DNA of 64,000 nucleotides from JAGWRI01 sp963728785 (GCA_963728785.1 CAVSKV010000004.1:992001-1056000), one strand, 5' to 3'. Counted from the stretch's first letter, positions 41,521 through 51,500 are shown. Notes: generated from the sequence alone by a model not told the origin. A program made the numbers and translations.

Positions 41521-42424
41521 GTTGCGGGTGATCGCCGGTCCGACGGCCGCCGGCAAGTCGGCAGTCGCCCTCTGGCTGGCCGCGCGGCAGGGCGCGTCGA
41601 TCGTCAGTGCTGATTCGCGGCAGATCTACGCCGGATTCGACGTGGGCACCGCCAAACCGACCGCCGCCGAACGCAGCCGTGTGCCGCACTACGGTGTCGA
41701 CCTCCTCGACCCGACGCAGCGCTATTCGGCGGCGGATTGGGCTGCCGACGCCGAGCGGTGGCTGGTCGAGATCGTGGCTGGGGGCCGGGCGCCGCTCGTC
41801 GTGGGTGGCACGGGGTTCTACCTGCGTGCTCTGTTCGGTCCGCTGTTCGAGGCACCGGAGCTGGATGCCGCTCGTCGTTCGGCCCTCGCCGACACGTTTG
41901 CCGGCGCCCCGGTTGCCGAGTTGCGCCGGTGGTGCGAGCGGCTCGACCCCCCGCGCGCCCACCTCGGCCGGACGCAGTTGTTGCGCGCCATCGAAGTGGC
42001 ATTGCTCACTGGCCGGCGGGTGAGCGACCTTCACCGCGAGCGGGCCCGCCCGCCGCGTTGGCGCGCGCGTTATCTTCTCGTGGACCCGGGGCCGGCGCTC
42101 GCTGAGCGGATCGCGGCGCGCGTTGACGCCATGCTCGCGGGGGGTTGGGTGGACGAGGTCCGGCAACTCGCGGCGCATGTGCCGGCCAGTGCGCCGGCGT
42201 GGCAGGCCACCGGCTACGGCGTGCTGCGGTCGGTGGCCGGAGGAACGGAATCACTCGGGCGCGGGCGTGAACTCGTGATCACGGAGACGCGGCAGTACGC
42301 GAAGCGGCAGCGGACCTGGTTTCGCCATCAATTGACGGGCGAGTCGGTCACCACGCTCGACCCCGGGCGCGCCGACTGGCGTGAGATTGCCGAATGGTGG
42401 TGGCAGGCGAACGAGGAGGCATGA
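41507..42424 (+). CDS. miaA: tRNA dimethylallyltransferase MiaA
   Basis: A 305-residue MiaA that adds a dimethylallyl group to A37 of UNN-reading tRNAs. The P-loop is I-A-G-P-T-A-A-G-K-S; S-A-D-S-R-Q-I-Y and V-G-G-T-G-F-Y-L-R-A-L are family motifs, and the C-terminus has R-Q-Y-A-K-R-Q-R-T-W-F-R. The TTG at 41507, overlapping mutL by 14 bases, puts the P-loop at the usual distance; a GTG at 41528 is a shorter alternative. The mutL-miaA order is common. Confidence 0.93.
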   Translation: MDESRLRVIAGPTAAGKSAVALWLAARQGASIVSADSRQIYAGFDVGTAKPTAAERSRVPHYGVDLLDPTQRYSAADWAADAERWLVEIVAGGRAPLVVGGTGFYLRALFGPLFEAPELDAARRSALADTFAGAPVAELRRWCERLDPPRAHLGRTQLLRAIEVALLTGRRVSDLHRERARPPRWRARYLLVDPGPALAERIAARVDAMLAGGWVDEVRQLAAHVPASAPAWQATGYGVLRSVAGGTESLGRGRELVITETRQYAKRQRTWFRHQLTGESVTTLDPGRADWREIAEWWWQANEEA

Positions 42425-42428
42425 CGCG

Positions 42429-43553
42429 GTGAACATCGGCATCACCTGTTATCCCACGTACGGCGGATCGGGTGCGGTGGCGACCGAACTCGGCATCGCC
42501 CTCGCCCATCGCGGTCACGAGATCCATTTCATCACCTACCGGCAACCGTTCCGACTGCCGGCGTTCCTGCCGCACGTCTTCTTCCACGAAGTGGATGTGG
42601 GCCGCTACCCCCTGTTCGAGTATCCGCCCTATGACCTGGCGCTTGCCGTGCGCATGCACGAGGTCGTGTTGGCCCATGGGCTCGACATCCTCCACTGCCA
42701 CTACGCGATCCCGCACGCGACGAGCGCGTGGATCGCCCGCGAGATGCTCGGCGAATCGCGCCCGGACATCAAGGTGCTGACCACGCTTCACGGCACCGAC
42801 ATCACAATCGTCGGCCAGGATCCATCGTTCCACGCGATCACCAAGTTCTCCATCGAGAAGTCCGATGGCCTCACGGCCGTCTCGCAGTTCCTGCAGAAGG
42901 AGACGGTGAACGCATTCGGCTGCACGGGCGCCCGCATCGAGGTGATCCCCAACTTCATCGATCCCACGGTATACGATCGGGCGCGCTATCCAGGATCGCA
43001 GGGCGCATTCGGCGATGGGCGTCCCGTGCTCATGCACATCTCGAACTTCCGCCCCGTCAAGCGCATTGCCGACGTGGTGCGGGTGTTCGCGCGCGTGAAC
43101 ACCGAGCTACCGTGCCTGCTAGTCATGGTGGGAGACGGGCCTGACCGCATCGTGGCGGAGCGCGAAGCGAGTCGCCTGGGCGTACAGGATGCGGTGATGT
43201 TTCTTGGCAAGATCGAATCGGTGGCAGCGCTGCTCGCGTCGGCCGATCTCTACCTCCTTCCCACCGATCGCGAATCGTTCGGACTCAGTGCGCTCGAGGC
43301 GCTCGCCAGCGGCACGCCCGTGATCGGGGCCGACGTCGGCGGACTTCCCGAAGTCGTGACCAGCGGTGTCACCGGCGCGCTCCGCGCCGTGGGCGACGTG
43401 GAGGCGATGGCCACGGCCGCGCTCGATATCCTGCGGGACCGCGACCGCTGGCAGGCCATGAGCAGGGCCGCGGCGGCCGACGCCCGTCGGCGTTACTCGC
43501 TCAACGACGTGGTGGCCCACTACGAGCGTTTCTACGCCGACGCGCTCGGTTAG
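42429..43553 (+). CDS. bshA: N-acetyl-alpha-D-glucosaminyl L-malate synthase BshA
   Basis: A 374-residue GT4 glycosyltransferase. The start N-I-G-I-T-C-Y-P-T-Y-G-G-S-G-A-V-A-T-E-L-G is the BshA signature; H-C-H-Y-A-I-P-H-A and T-T-L-H-G-T-D-I-T-I-V-G are typical. The catalytic E-x7-E is in D-R-E-S-F-G-L-S-A-L-E-A-L-A-S-G-T-P-V. It joins UDP-GlcNAc and L-malate in the first step of bacillithiol synthesis. The GTG at 42429 has GAGGAGG 10 bases upstream. bshB and bshC are not in the window. Confidence 0.9.
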   Translation: MNIGITCYPTYGGSGAVATELGIALAHRGHEIHFITYRQPFRLPAFLPHVFFHEVDVGRYPLFEYPPYDLALAVRMHEVVLAHGLDILHCHYAIPHATSAWIAREMLGESRPDIKVLTTLHGTDITIVGQDPSFHAITKFSIEKSDGLTAVSQFLQKETVNAFGCTGARIEVIPNFIDPTVYDRARYPGSQGAFGDGRPVLMHISNFRPVKRIADVVRVFARVNTELPCLLVMVGDGPDRIVAEREASRLGVQDAVMFLGKIESVAALLASADLYLLPTDRESFGLSALEALASGTPVIGADVGGLPEVVTSGVTGALRAVGDVEAMATAALDILRDRDRWQAMSRAAAADARRRYSLNDVVAHYERFYADALG

Positions 43554-43557
43554 CCCC

Positions 43558-44319
43558 GTGCAGGTCACCGTCCCCGCCGTGGCGCTTTACGACGGGCGTA
43601 CGGGCGCCGATCTGGTCGCCCTGCTCGGCGTACCGGACGTCGCCATCTTCGACGCGATCGGGTCGACGCTCGACGTGGCTCACACCCGCGCCGCGGCCGG
43701 CGCGCTCCCCGGAACGCTTGTGCTCGCCGACGCGCAGACCGCTGGACGCGGCCGCCAGGGCCGGGGGTGGGTGTCCGAGCCCGGCGCCGGCATCTGGCTG
43801 ACGCTCGTCGAACGTCCACGGGATCCATTGGCTGTGGACGTGCTCTCGCTGCGGCTGGGACTGCACGCCGCTCGCGCCCTCGATCGGTTCGCACCGGCAC
43901 CCGTTGGGCTCAAGTGGCCCAACGATCTCTACGTCGGCGCCCGGAAGCTCGCCGGCATTCTCGTCGAGGCGCGATGGCGCGAAGGCGCCGTCGATTGGAT
44001 CGCCATCGGGTTCGGCCTCAACGTTCGGGCGCCCACTGGAGTGCCTGCCGCAGCGGGCCTCCGCGCCGACGCGCTGCGGCTCGACGTCCTGGCGGCTCTG
44101 GTACCCGCTCTGCGAAGCGCGGCCGCCGAAGCCGGTCCGCTCCGCGCCGACGAACTCGGCCAATACGCGGCGCGCGACGTGGCCCGCGGCCGCTCCTGCC
44201 GTGAACCCCTGACCGGCGTCGTCGCCGGCATCGACGCGTCCGGCGCGCTCGTGATCGAAACCGACACCGGCACCCGGCGCGCGCGGGCCGGTTCCCTCGT
44301 GCTTCTGGAGGACGTGTGA
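43558..44319 (+). CDS. birA: Biotin-[acetyl-CoA-carboxylase] ligase
   Basis: A 253-residue BirA lacking the N-terminal HTH, so it should not act as a repressor. F-D-A-I-G-S-T-L-D-V-A, the biotin loop T-A-G-R-G-R-Q-G-R-G-W and K-W-P-N-D-L-Y with the following K-L-A-G-I-L-V-E show a class I ligase. A C-terminal SH3-like cap follows. It biotinylates AccB. The GTG start is 4 bases after bshA, and the stop overlaps the coaX start. Confidence 0.92.
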   Translation: MQVTVPAVALYDGRTGADLVALLGVPDVAIFDAIGSTLDVAHTRAAAGALPGTLVLADAQTAGRGRQGRGWVSEPGAGIWLTLVERPRDPLAVDVLSLRLGLHAARALDRFAPAPVGLKWPNDLYVGARKLAGILVEARWREGAVDWIAIGFGLNVRAPTGVPAAAGLRADALRLDVLAALVPALRSAAAEAGPLRADELGQYAARDVARGRSCREPLTGVVAGIDASGALVIETDTGTRRARAGSLVLLEDV

Positions 44320-45092
44320 ATCTCGTGTTCGATGTGGGCAATACCGAAACGACCGTCGGCCTCTTCGACGCTGCGACGTTGCGCGGGCATTGGCGCGTCG
44401 CTTCCGATCCGGCCCGCACGCCCGACGAGATGGGCGTGCTCCTGCGCGCGATCCTCGCGGGGCACGGCTTCGATCACAACGCCGTGACCGGCGTGGCGAT
44501 TGCGTCGGTCGTGCCGCCCATCACGTTTCCGCTACGCGAAGCATGCGAGCGGTGGGTGGCCCATGCGCGGGTGGTGGTGATCGATCCGACGTCGAACCTG
44601 CCCATTCGCCTCGACGTCGACGAACCGCTGAGCGTGGGCGCCGACCGCATCATCAATACGCTCGCCGTGAGCCAGTTCCACAAGCGCGACGCGATCGTGG
44701 TGGACCTGGGAACCGCCACGACCTACGACTGCGTGACCCGCGACGGCGTGTTCTTTGGCGGGATCATCGCTCCCGGAGTGCGGACCTCGGCCGAAACGTT
44801 GTTCCGGCGTACGTCCAAGCTGCCGGCCACCGAGTTGGTAGCCCCCGAACGGGCGATCGGAAGGCGGACCGACACGAACATCCGGGCCGGAGTGATGTTC
44901 GGTGCGGCGGACGCGATCGACGGGCTGGTGGCCCGAATCAAGGCCGAATGGCCCGGCAACGAGTCGCCCATGGTGATCGCCACCGGCGGGCTCGCTGACG
45001 CATTCCGCAGTCTATGCCGGTCGATCGACGTCATCGACCCATATCTCACGCTCACGGGGCTCGATCTCGCGTTCCGGCTGCTCACCGGATAG
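44316..45092 (+). CDS. coaX: Type III pantothenate kinase
   Basis: A 258-residue CoaX that phosphorylates pantothenate, the first step of CoA synthesis. The phosphate-1 motif is V-F-D-V-G-N-T-E-T; G-A-D-R-I-I-N-T-L and V-V-D-L-G-T-A-T-T-Y-D and the G-G-I-I-A-P-G-V sequence are all family signatures. The GTG start overlaps the birA stop. It ends the mutL-miaA-bshA-birA-coaX operon. Confidence 0.95.
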   Translation: MNLVFDVGNTETTVGLFDAATLRGHWRVASDPARTPDEMGVLLRAILAGHGFDHNAVTGVAIASVVPPITFPLREACERWVAHARVVVIDPTSNLPIRLDVDEPLSVGADRIINTLAVSQFHKRDAIVVDLGTATTYDCVTRDGVFFGGIIAPGVRTSAETLFRRTSKLPATELVAPERAIGRRTDTNIRAGVMFGAADAIDGLVARIKAEWPGNESPMVIATGGLADAFRSLCRSIDVIDPYLTLTGLDLAFRLLTG

Positions 45093-45309
45093 CCGGCTTT
45101 GGCGGCCGCGCCCCGGCCTGCGACGCCCCTTCTTGGCGGGGCGCCATCCTTGAAACGCTTTCAGCGTTCGATGGCGCGTGAGGGACGGCGGCAGATGGCT
45201 GCCCTATCGCCAATTCGGCCGCACGGGTGCGTCATTTTGGCGCGCTCTCGCTGCACGTAAGTCGCTTGTGTCGAACGACATACCGGCGTCCGTCAGCGCC
45301 AGGCGAGCC

Positions 45310-45338
45310 TTGCATCCAGCCTTCAACAGAACTAGCTT
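45310..45338 (+). promoter_or_regulatory. groES: groESL promoter
   Basis: TTGCAT at 45310-45315, 17-bp spacer, TAGCTT at 45333-45338. Predicted start near 45345, just ahead of the CIRCE element, so HrcA bound at CIRCE would block the initially transcribed region. Confidence 0.6.
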
Positions 45339-45347
45339 GAAGGCTGA

Positions 45348-45374
45348 TTAGCACTCAGCAGATACGAGTGCTAA
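45348..45374 (+). promoter_or_regulatory. CIRCE operator (HrcA binding site)
   Basis: A perfect TTAGCACTC, 9-base spacer, GAGTGCTAA. It exactly matches the CIRCE consensus and lies immediately downstream of the predicted transcript start. HrcA repression of groESL with heat induction is expected; hrcA is not in the window. Confidence 0.97.
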
Positions 45375-45441
45375 CAGTGGTTTGTGGTCCCATTTTGAAT
45401 CCATTTCAACTTCATCAGCATCAATCGGAGGGGAAGTACCC

Positions 45442-45750
45442 ATGGCAACCAAGAGCGCTTCGGGTGTGAAGGTCGCGCCGTTGGCCGATCGGGTCGTGAT
45501 CAAGCCGATGGAAGAGGCCGAGCAGATGCGCGGCGGGCTGTACATCCCGGATACCGCGAAGGAGAAGCCCCAGCAGGGCGAAATCATCGCCGTCGGCCCG
45601 GGCCGCTTCGAGAAGGACAAGCGTGTGCCGATGGAGGTCAAGGTCGGCGACAAGGTTCTGTACGGGAAGTACAGCGGCACCGAAGTCACCGTCGACGGCG
45701 AGCAGGTGCTCATTCTTCGCGAGTCCGACGTTCTCGCGGTCGTCGGCTGA
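45442..45750 (+). CDS. groES: Co-chaperonin GroES
   Basis: A 102-residue GroES, slightly longer than usual at the N-terminus. Features are L-A-D-R-V-V-I-K, the mobile loop around E-Q-M-R-G-G-L-Y-I-P-D-T and a final E-S-D-V-L-A-V-V. The ATG has a strong Shine-Dalgarno, GGAGGGG, at 45427-45433. It caps the GroEL ring. Expression is under CIRCE/HrcA. Confidence 0.97.
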   Translation: MATKSASGVKVAPLADRVVIKPMEEAEQMRGGLYIPDTAKEKPQQGEIIAVGPGRFEKDKRVPMEVKVGDKVLYGKYSGTEVTVDGEQVLILRESDVLAVVG

Positions 45751-45795
45751 GTCCCGTTCTCATCCATCAACATTTCCTCGTAGAGGATTACGACT

Positions 45796-47427
<1,632 letters not shown>

Positions 47428-47471
47428 TACCGCAGCTGGCGGCTGTCAGTCGTCAGGTGGAAGCGAAACGG

Positions 47472-47505
47472 GCGGGGCGGGGCTGCGACAGCGGCACCGC
47501 CCCGC
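47472..47505. terminator. Candidate terminator between groEL and the walJ-type gene
   Basis: GCGGGGCGG (47472-47480) pairs with CCGCCCCGC (47497-47505), 9 bp with a 16-base loop, in the gap between two convergent genes. Only a short T-rich shoulder (TTCGT) follows. Confidence 0.4.
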
Positions 47506-47543
47506 TTCGTGCTGTGGTAGCGCGCGACGGAGAACCGGGCGAG

Positions 47544-48356
47544 TTACAGCGAAAGCGCGTACTGGCGCGGCGCGTCGCGGCCGCCGGTGGCGTCGAAGGG
47601 CCCGACGATCTCGCTCTGCAGGGCGGTGACCACCTCTCCTCGATACACGGTCCGCTCGAGTTCGCGCTCGGTGGTCTCGCGGGCCACGTCGGGCGCGTTG
47701 CACTTCTGGCTCAGATGGGCGAGCACGACGTGCTTCACTCGCGGCGTGACGCTGTCGCGGATCAGGGCGGCGGCGTGCCGATTGGCCAGATGCCCATGGT
47801 CGCCGGCGATGCGCGCCTGCACCACCGGCGGGTACGGGCCAGCCCGCAGCATCCCTTCGTCGTGGTTCGACTCGAGCACCAGGATGTCCACGTCGCGGCA
47901 TAGCGCCCGCACGCCGTCGCTCACGTGCCCGATGTCGGTACAGACCGTGGCCCGCGCGCCGCTGGCCCGCGCCGTTACCACCACGCCGACCGGCTCGGCC
48001 GCGTCGTGCGGCGTGCGCGCCGTGGCCACGTCCATCGTCGAGAAGGCGAGCGCGGCGCCGGCGTCGAAGACGCGCACGTGCGTCCCCGCGAGCTCGGAGG
48101 CGTGGGCCACCGTGCCGCGGCTCGCGTGCAGCGACCATCCCCAGCGGCGGGCGGCGGCCGCCGCTCCCTTGACGTGGTCGGTGTGCTCGTGCGTGACGAC
48201 ACAGGCTTCGATCGATTCCGGGGCCACGCCGACCGCCATGAGCCGCGCAGCCAGCGTCCGCACGCCGAAACCGGCGTCGATCAGGATCCGGCCGTCGGCC
48301 GCCTCGATCAAGACGGCATTGCCGCCGCTCCCGCTCCCCAGCACCCAGAGCCGCAC
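47544..48356 (-). CDS. MBL-fold metallohydrolase (WalJ/YycJ family)
   Basis: A 270-residue beta-lactamase-fold protein. The start L-W-V-L-G-S-G-S-G-G-N-A-V-L-I-E matches WalJ, which sets the GTG at 48356 as the start, right after the upstream stop. The zinc motif is T-H-E-H-T-D-H, with L-E-S-N-H-D and H-L-S further on. WalJ-type proteins are single-domain hydrolases or 5'-exonucleases tied to cell-wall/DNA maintenance. It is the last gene of the minus-strand operon from 51361. Confidence 0.87.
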   Translation of the reverse strand: MRLWVLGSGSGGNAVLIEAADGRILIDAGFGVRTLAARLMAVGVAPESIEACVVTHEHTDHVKGAAAAARRWGWSLHASRGTVAHASELAGTHVRVFDAGAALAFSTMDVATARTPHDAAEPVGVVVTARASGARATVCTDIGHVSDGVRALCRDVDILVLESNHDEGMLRAGPYPPVVQARIAGDHGHLANRHAAALIRDSVTPRVKHVVLAHLSQKCNAPDVARETTERELERTVYRGEVVTALQSEIVGPFDATGGRDAPRQYALSL

Positions 48357-48357
48357 G

Positions 48358-49557
48358 CTACTCGGCCGTCCAGCGCCGGGCATAGGCCGCGCGCAACTGC
48401 GCGCGGCCGGCGTCGGTCAACGCCACGCCACGACGCTGCATCACCCGCTCGGCCGTCATCAGGAACTTCTCGAACTCGTGGGTGCCGAAGGGCGGGGCGT
48501 CGCCCCAGGCGAAGGGCGGCACCACCTTGGGCATCACCGACCCCCCGAACACGTTCGCCCCCGCGCCGACGATGGTCCCCGTGGTGAGCCGCACGCCGAT
48601 CCCGGTCTTCGCATGGTCGCCGATCATCGCCCCCAGGAACTGCAGCCCGGTGTTGCGCATCCCGCCCGGCGTCCAGAGCGACACCGGCCCATATGTGTTC
48701 TTCAAATTGCTGGTGATCGTGCCCGCGCCCAGATTGACCCAGCGCCCCAGGTACGAGTGCCCCACGAATCCGTCGTGCCCCTTGTTGCTGTGGCCGAGCA
48801 CGACCGACGTGCTCAATTCCCCGTGGACCTTGCACCCGTCGCCGATCGAACTGGCGGCGATGCGGCCGTCACCCACCACGGAATGCCGGCCCACCACGCA
48901 CGGTCCGACGATCCGCGTGAACGCCAGGACGGTGGCGCCCTCGCGCACCAGGATCGGGCCCGCCGTCGTGTCGAAGAACACCATCGGTTCCACGACCGCG
49001 TCGCGCTCCACCAGGACCGGATGATGCCCGGTGCCGGCACCATGGTCAGGCGCGAGCGGAACCGCCCCGTTGCGCAAATGGCCGATGTCCTCGCTCAACA
49101 GCGCGGGGAGGTCGCGGATGAAGTGCCACACCTCGTCCACCCACCGCCCCTCCACCGCTGTGCCGGGCGCGCCCGGCGCCACCAGCGCCTCCAACGCAAG
49201 TTCGCCGTCCTGCAGATCATCCACGGCGAGCGCCGCCTGGAGGCGCACGGCGGCCACGCGCCCGCCGCACTGCCACGAGTCGGAGTCGAGAGCGCGAACG
49301 GGCGCCACTGCGCAGCGGGCGTTGGCCAGGATGGCGCCCGCCGGGAGCACGTCCGAGGCTGTGGGAGGCGCCCCCGCCTCCGCGAAGTCGCGCAACAGCG
49401 CCGCGCTCACGTGGCCCACCGCTGGCCGGCCCAGCGCGCGCTCCCACCGCTCCCGCAGGAGCAGGGCGCCCGCCCGCAATTCACCGGCCGGCCGCACCAG
49501 CGCGAACGGCTGGAAGGACCGCGCCTGCGCGTCGTCGTACAGATAGAGGTCGCTCAC
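48358..49557 (-). CDS. Putative sugar nucleotidyltransferase with left-handed beta-helix (GlmU-like)
   Basis: A 399-residue protein. The N-terminal half (Y-L-Y-D-D-A-Q-A-R-S-F-Q-P-F-A-L-V-R-P) belongs to the GlmU N-terminal-like family but lacks an obvious nucleotide-binding L-A-G-G-x-G-T-R-M loop. The C-terminal half forms hexapeptide repeats: V-G-R-H-S-V-V-G-D-G, I-G-D-G-C-K-V-H-G, L-G-A-G-T-I-T-S-N-L-K-N-T-Y-G. The last segment resembles the GlmU acetyltransferase end. It overlaps manC by 4 bases, so it probably acts on a sugar phosphate. Confidence 0.8.
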   Translation of the reverse strand: MSDLYLYDDAQARSFQPFALVRPAGELRAGALLLRERWERALGRPAVGHVSAALLRDFAEAGAPPTASDVLPAGAILANARCAVAPVRALDSDSWQCGGRVAAVRLQAALAVDDLQDGELALEALVAPGAPGTAVEGRWVDEVWHFIRDLPALLSEDIGHLRNGAVPLAPDHGAGTGHHPVLVERDAVVEPMVFFDTTAGPILVREGATVLAFTRIVGPCVVGRHSVVGDGRIAASSIGDGCKVHGELSTSVVLGHSNKGHDGFVGHSYLGRWVNLGAGTITSNLKNTYGPVSLWTPGGMRNTGLQFLGAMIGDHAKTGIGVRLTTGTIVGAGANVFGGSVMPKVVPPFAWGDAPPFGTHEFEKFLMTAERVMQRRGVALTDAGRAQLRAAYARRWTAE

Positions 49558-50588
49558 CGCTGGTCTCGCACCGAATCGGGAAGTTGCGCGAGCAGTTCTT
49601 TCAGGGCGTGCGACCTCTCCACCGTCGTCACGAGGGTCAGGCCGTCTCGCGCCACCACCACGAGGTCGTGCACGCCATACAACACGACGGCGCCGTGTTC
49701 GGCGTGCACCACGTTGTCACGCGACTCCACGGCGTAGGCGTCGCCGGCCATCGCGTTTCCCGCATCGTCGCAGCGGCGCACCCGGCGCAGCGCGCCCCAC
49801 ACGCCGATGTCGTCCCAGCCGAAGTCCCCGCGTATCACCAGGACGTGCGCACTCCGCTCCATCACGCCGACGTCTACAGAGATCGGCGTCACGTGCGCGA
49901 AGAACGCCGCCAGGTCGTCGCCGTAGGCCGCGAGCGCCGGGGCCACCTCCGGCGTGTGCGCGCGCAGTTCGGCGAGATAGTCGCCTACGCGCCACACGAA
50001 GATGCCCGAATTCCAGAGATAGCCGTGGGCACACATCTCGGCCGCACGCGCCGCGTCGGGCTTCTCCACGAACCGCGCCACCCGCCGTAGCCCCGGCGCC
50101 AGTTCATCGGACGGTTGCACGTAGCCGAATCCCGGATCGGGGCGGGAAGGCACGATGCCGACGGTCACCAGGCTGGCGTGGCGCTCAGCTGCCTCGGCGG
50201 CGCGCGTCAGGGCGCGACGGAAGCCGTCGGAGTCGCCCACCGCCCAGTCCGCGTGCACCGAAAGCATGATTGCCTCAGGGCCGTCGGCCGCGGCGATGCG
50301 GTGCGCCGCCCAGGCCAACGCCGCCGCCGTGCCTGCCGGCTGCGGCTCGGCCACCAGGTTGGCCCGCGGGATCTCCGGGGCAAGCGACGCGATCGCGGGA
50401 ACGAGCGACGCGTTCGTGAGTATCAGGGTGTGCGCCGCGTCGGCCAACGGACGTACCCGGTCGAGCGCGTCGCGGAGCAAGGGCTGGTCACTCACCAACG
50501 GCAGCAACTGCTTGGGCCGATCGGGCGTGCTGACCGGCCAGAACCGCGATCCGACGCCACCCGCCAGGACTACCACCCATCGAGTCAT
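49554..50588 (-). CDS. manC: Mannose-1-phosphate guanylyltransferase
   Basis: A 344-residue nucleotidyltransferase that makes GDP-mannose. The N-terminus V-V-L-A-G-G-V-G-S-R-F-W-P-V-S-T-P-D-R-P-K-Q-L-L matches ManC, with G-T-A-A-A-L-A-W-A and F-V-E-K-P-D; W-N-S-G-I-F-V-W is also diagnostic. It lacks the C-terminal isomerase domain, so it is a single-function enzyme. It shares the operon with a GlmU-like protein, a response regulator and a roadblock protein, suggesting surface polysaccharide or glycan control. Confidence 0.92.
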   Translation of the reverse strand: MTRWVVVLAGGVGSRFWPVSTPDRPKQLLPLVSDQPLLRDALDRVRPLADAAHTLILTNASLVPAIASLAPEIPRANLVAEPQPAGTAAALAWAAHRIAAADGPEAIMLSVHADWAVGDSDGFRRALTRAAEAAERHASLVTVGIVPSRPDPGFGYVQPSDELAPGLRRVARFVEKPDAARAAEMCAHGYLWNSGIFVWRVGDYLAELRAHTPEVAPALAAYGDDLAAFFAHVTPISVDVGVMERSAHVLVIRGDFGWDDIGVWGALRRVRRCDDAGNAMAGDAYAVESRDNVVHAEHGAVVLYGVHDLVVVARDGLTLVTTVERSHALKELLAQLPDSVRDQR

Positions 50589-51004
50589 GCGATGTCCTCC
50601 GCTCCCAGGCCTTCGGACGACAGCCCGACCAGCTCAATGGCGCGGGCGTACAAGCGCCTGGGGCTGAACGGCTTGGTAAGGAATTCACTCGCCCCGGTGG
50701 CCATGGCCCGCCGTTGGTACTCTGCTTCGCCGGCTGCCGTGAGGATGATGCACGGGAGCTCACGCCAGCGCGGATCGGCGCGCATGGTCGCCAGCACCTC
50801 CAGGCCACTCTGGTATGGCATCATGACGTCGAGGAGCACGAGGCCGATGTCGGGCTCCTTCTCCAGCAGCGCCAGTGCTTCCCGGCCGTCATACGCGAGC
50901 GAGACCCTGAACGGGCCCTGCTCCAACTTCATCTTGATGATGCGACCGATGTGCGGTTCGTCGTCGGCGACGAGCACATGGCATTCCGCGCGCGGGGACG
51001 ACAC
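50585..51004 (-). CDS. Single-domain response regulator
   Basis: A 139-residue CheY-like receiver without an output domain. The acidic pocket is D14-D15, the phospho-acceptor is Asp59 in L-L-D-V-M-M-P, and Thr89 and Lys111 complete the site. It could pass a signal by protein binding. It overlaps manC by 4 bases and is 3 bases after the roadblock gene. Its kinase is not clear; the only histidine kinase here is encoded on the other side, at 53348. Confidence 0.9.
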   Translation of the reverse strand: MSSPRAECHVLVADDEPHIGRIIKMKLEQGPFRVSLAYDGREALALLEKEPDIGLVLLDVMMPYQSGLEVLATMRADPRWRELPCIILTAAGEAEYQRRAMATGASEFLTKPFSPRRLYARAIELVGLSSEGLGAEDIA

Positions 51005-51007
51005 CGG

Positions 51008-51361
51008 TCAAACGAGTGCGGCGATGTGCTCTCGATTGCGGCGCAATTCGTACAGCAACTGGCCGACGTTCGCCCCCGGCGCGAGAAGCACGAACAGCAC
51101 GGCCTCGCTGCTCAGGGCGGAGACGAGGGCCAGGCCGTCGCCGTGCTCCAGCACCGCGGTCACCAGCTCGCCGCGTCCGCTGGCCGCGCCGAGGTCGTCG
51201 GCCGAGGCGATAATGGGCGGGATGCGCGCCGCGAGATCCTCCGCGTCGAGACCGGCGACCACCTGGCTGTCGATCAACAGTCCGTCGCGGCCGAGGACGA
51301 CCGCGGCCTCCACTCCGTCGCGCTGCCGGATGGCGGCGACGAGGTCATGAATGCTCGCCAT
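51008..51361 (-). CDS. Roadblock/LC7 domain protein
   Basis: A 117-residue roadblock-fold protein. The N-terminus A-S-I-H-D-L-V-A-A-I-R-Q-R-D-G-V-E-A-A-V-V-L-G-R-D-G and A-N-V-G-Q-L-L-Y-E-L-R define the family, known as MglB-like regulators of small GTPases. No MglA-type GTPase is in the window. The ATG at 51361 has AGGAG six bases upstream. It heads the minus-strand operon and may link polarity to GDP-sugar supply; the link is speculative. Confidence 0.82.
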   Translation of the reverse strand: MASIHDLVAAIRQRDGVEAAVVLGRDGLLIDSQVVAGLDAEDLAARIPPIIASADDLGAASGRGELVTAVLEHGDGLALVSALSSEAVLFVLLAPGANVGQLLYELRRNREHIAALV

Positions 51362-51386
51362 TTCCGCTCCTTGGAAAGTGTTCGCG

Positions 51387-51415
51387 AAGCTAGAGATCGC
51401 CCGGAGCGAAGTCAA
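51387..51415 (-). promoter_or_regulatory. Promoter of the roadblock-manC-walJ operon
   Basis: On the minus strand: TTGACT (51415-51410), 17-bp spacer, TAGCTT (51392-51387), preceded by CGC. It is divergent from the promoter at 51430-51458; the two -35 elements lie inside an 8-bp inverted repeat (51412-51419 / 51426-51433). Confidence 0.8.
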
Positions 51416-51429
51416 GCGACGGCAATCGC

Positions 51430-51458
51430 TTGAAGTCGCTCCGCTCATCCGGTATTCT
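51430..51458 (+). promoter_or_regulatory. Promoter of the lipoprotein-serS-kinase-pcrA-gatCAB run
   Basis: TTGAAG at 51430-51435, 17-bp spacer, TATTCT at 51453-51458. It predicts a leader of about 35 nt before the ATG at 51501. Confidence 0.65.
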
Positions 51459-51500
51459 TCGCCCTTACGCTCCCACTCGGCCGGCGGACTCGGTCCCCTA

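Larger units (their letters stand above)
45093..45441. other. Intergenic region between coaX and groES
   Basis: 349 bases without a gene. Two small inverted repeats follow coaX: CGCCCC/GGGGCG (45124-45143, 8-base loop) and AACGCT/AGCGTT (45154-45168), possibly a weak terminator. Between 45170 and 45305 nothing recognisable was seen. The last 130 bases hold the groES promoter (45310-45338) and the CIRCE operator (45348-45374). Confidence 0.6.
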
